Shown here: positions 35,013 through 64,000 of the stretch, one piece after another | Layout of the letters: the number at the start of each line of letters is the position of its first letter | Position numbering within the stretch: the first letter of the stretch is position 1 | DNA from: Amorphochlora amoebiformis | Taxonomy: Eukaryota; Cercozoa; Chlorarachniophyceae | Direction: 5' to 3' | Length of the DNA: 64,000 nt | Assembly (NCBI GenBank): GCA_054601695.1 | Contig: BAAHQB010000230.1 | Span: 1 to 64,000, forward strand | The notes under the pieces: model-generated | What the model saw: the letters and a program-made list of their open reading frames with translations, nothing else | Database searches by the model: none | Told to the model about the DNA's origin: nothing | Position numbers and translations under genes: made by a program

Positions 35013-35112
35013 TGAATATACATATACAATCGAGTTCTGGATGTTGAAATCATGAATAGATTTTGAATAATTAAGCTTTAACCTGTAGATTACAGTTAAT
35101 CATGAAGAAAAC
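33362..35112. repeat. CTAG- and ACGTAC-rich spacer between convergent genes
   Basis: About 16 CTAG tetranucleotides occur in 33481-33870. From 33900 to 34800 CGTACGTA-type words are frequent (for example ACGTACGTACTAG near 34723). AC/AT arrays lie at 34150-34240, an ACT/AAT array at 34920-34960 and AT arrays at 34885 and 34965-35005. Short open frames (33905-34138, 34425-34625) look non-coding. The spacer separates the SGNH and APC1 3' ends. Confidence 0.75.
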
Positions 35113-63307
<28,195 letters not shown>

Positions 63308-63405
<98 letters not shown>

Positions 63406-63448
63406 GTATATATATATACATATATATATAAATATATATGCATATATA

Positions 63449-63514
<66 letters not shown>

Positions 63515-63540
63515 TATATAAATATATTATATATATACAC

Positions 63541-63582
<42 letters not shown>

Positions 63583-63593
63583 GTATATATATA

Positions 63594-63625
<32 letters not shown>

Positions 63626-63671
63626 GAATATAAATGTCATATATGTATATGTATATATACACATAAATATA

Positions 63672-63702
<31 letters not shown>

Positions 63703-63784
63703 TATTATATATATGTGTATATATATAGATCGGATGTACGAATACAAACACAATATTTATACACTGTACAAATGCATAGTATAC

Positions 63785-63862
<78 letters not shown>

Positions 63863-63879
63863 ATGTATATATATATATG

Positions 63880-63952
<73 letters not shown>

Positions 63953-63962
63953 TACACATATG

Positions 63963-64000
<38 letters not shown>
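63308..64000. other. AT-array sequence at window end, presumed APC1 intron
   Basis: Almost entirely (AT)n with small GTGT/ACAC interruptions. No island long enough to hold an exon was seen. The first exon found (63273-63307) begins in phase 1, so an upstream exon must lie beyond the window. Confidence 0.7.

Overview
This is eukaryotic nuclear DNA. Genes are cut into many very small exons (often 10-40 codons) by GT-AG introns, and the introns are mostly alternating (AT)n arrays. Almost every long reading frame rich in Tyr/Ile is translation of these arrays, not a gene. I found exons by reading GC-richer islands for splice sites, phase compatibility and family motifs. Gene content (a p25-alpha/TPPP protein, a heterotrimeric G-alpha, an RGS protein, APC1, an SGNH hydrolase, and a Ser/Pro/Thr-repeat surface-type protein) plus TTAGGG-type interstitial telomeric repeats suggest a flagellated protist, perhaps a stramenopile or other SAR lineage. 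That placement is a weak inference.

Layout. (1) 0.97-10 kb, minus strand: at least 15 mutually phase-compatible exons (394 codons) of a Ser/Pro/Thr-rich repeat protein; possible further 5' exons lie up to about 12.2 kb. (2) 12.2-16.1 kb: AT arrays, a poly-T/CT tract and a 0.2-kb direct repeat. (3) 16.17-18.09 kb, plus: complete TPPP/p25-alpha gene, six exons, including an 8-nt microexon. (4) 18.1-19.3 kb: CTAG-rich spacer between two convergent genes. (5) 19.31-22.28 kb, minus: complete eight-exon extra-large G-alpha (687 aa). (6) 22.8-26.80 kb, minus: a PH-RGS-GYF_2-like protein directly upstream of the G-alpha and in the same orientation. (7) 26.80-26.99 kb: compact divergent promoter. (8) 26.99-33.36 kb, plus: complete 15-exon SGNH/GDSL hydrolase (274 aa). 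(9) 33.4-35.1 kb: a second CTAG/ACGTAC-rich spacer, again between convergent genes. (10) 35.11 kb to beyond 63.3 kb, minus: APC1, the large scaffold subunit of the anaphase-promoting complex. About 45 exons give some 1,450 residues; the N-terminal part lies outside the window.

Two points stand out. A G-alpha and an RGS-domain protein, a GTPase and a member of its usual regulator family, sit side by side in the same orientation. Low-complexity DNA is also not random here: CTAG-rich islands mark both convergent gene junctions, a dispersed element with GGTAGTACC repeats and a TGACGTCA palindrome occurs in or next to several introns, and exon or splice-site fragments are duplicated, directly or inverted, beside AT arrays.
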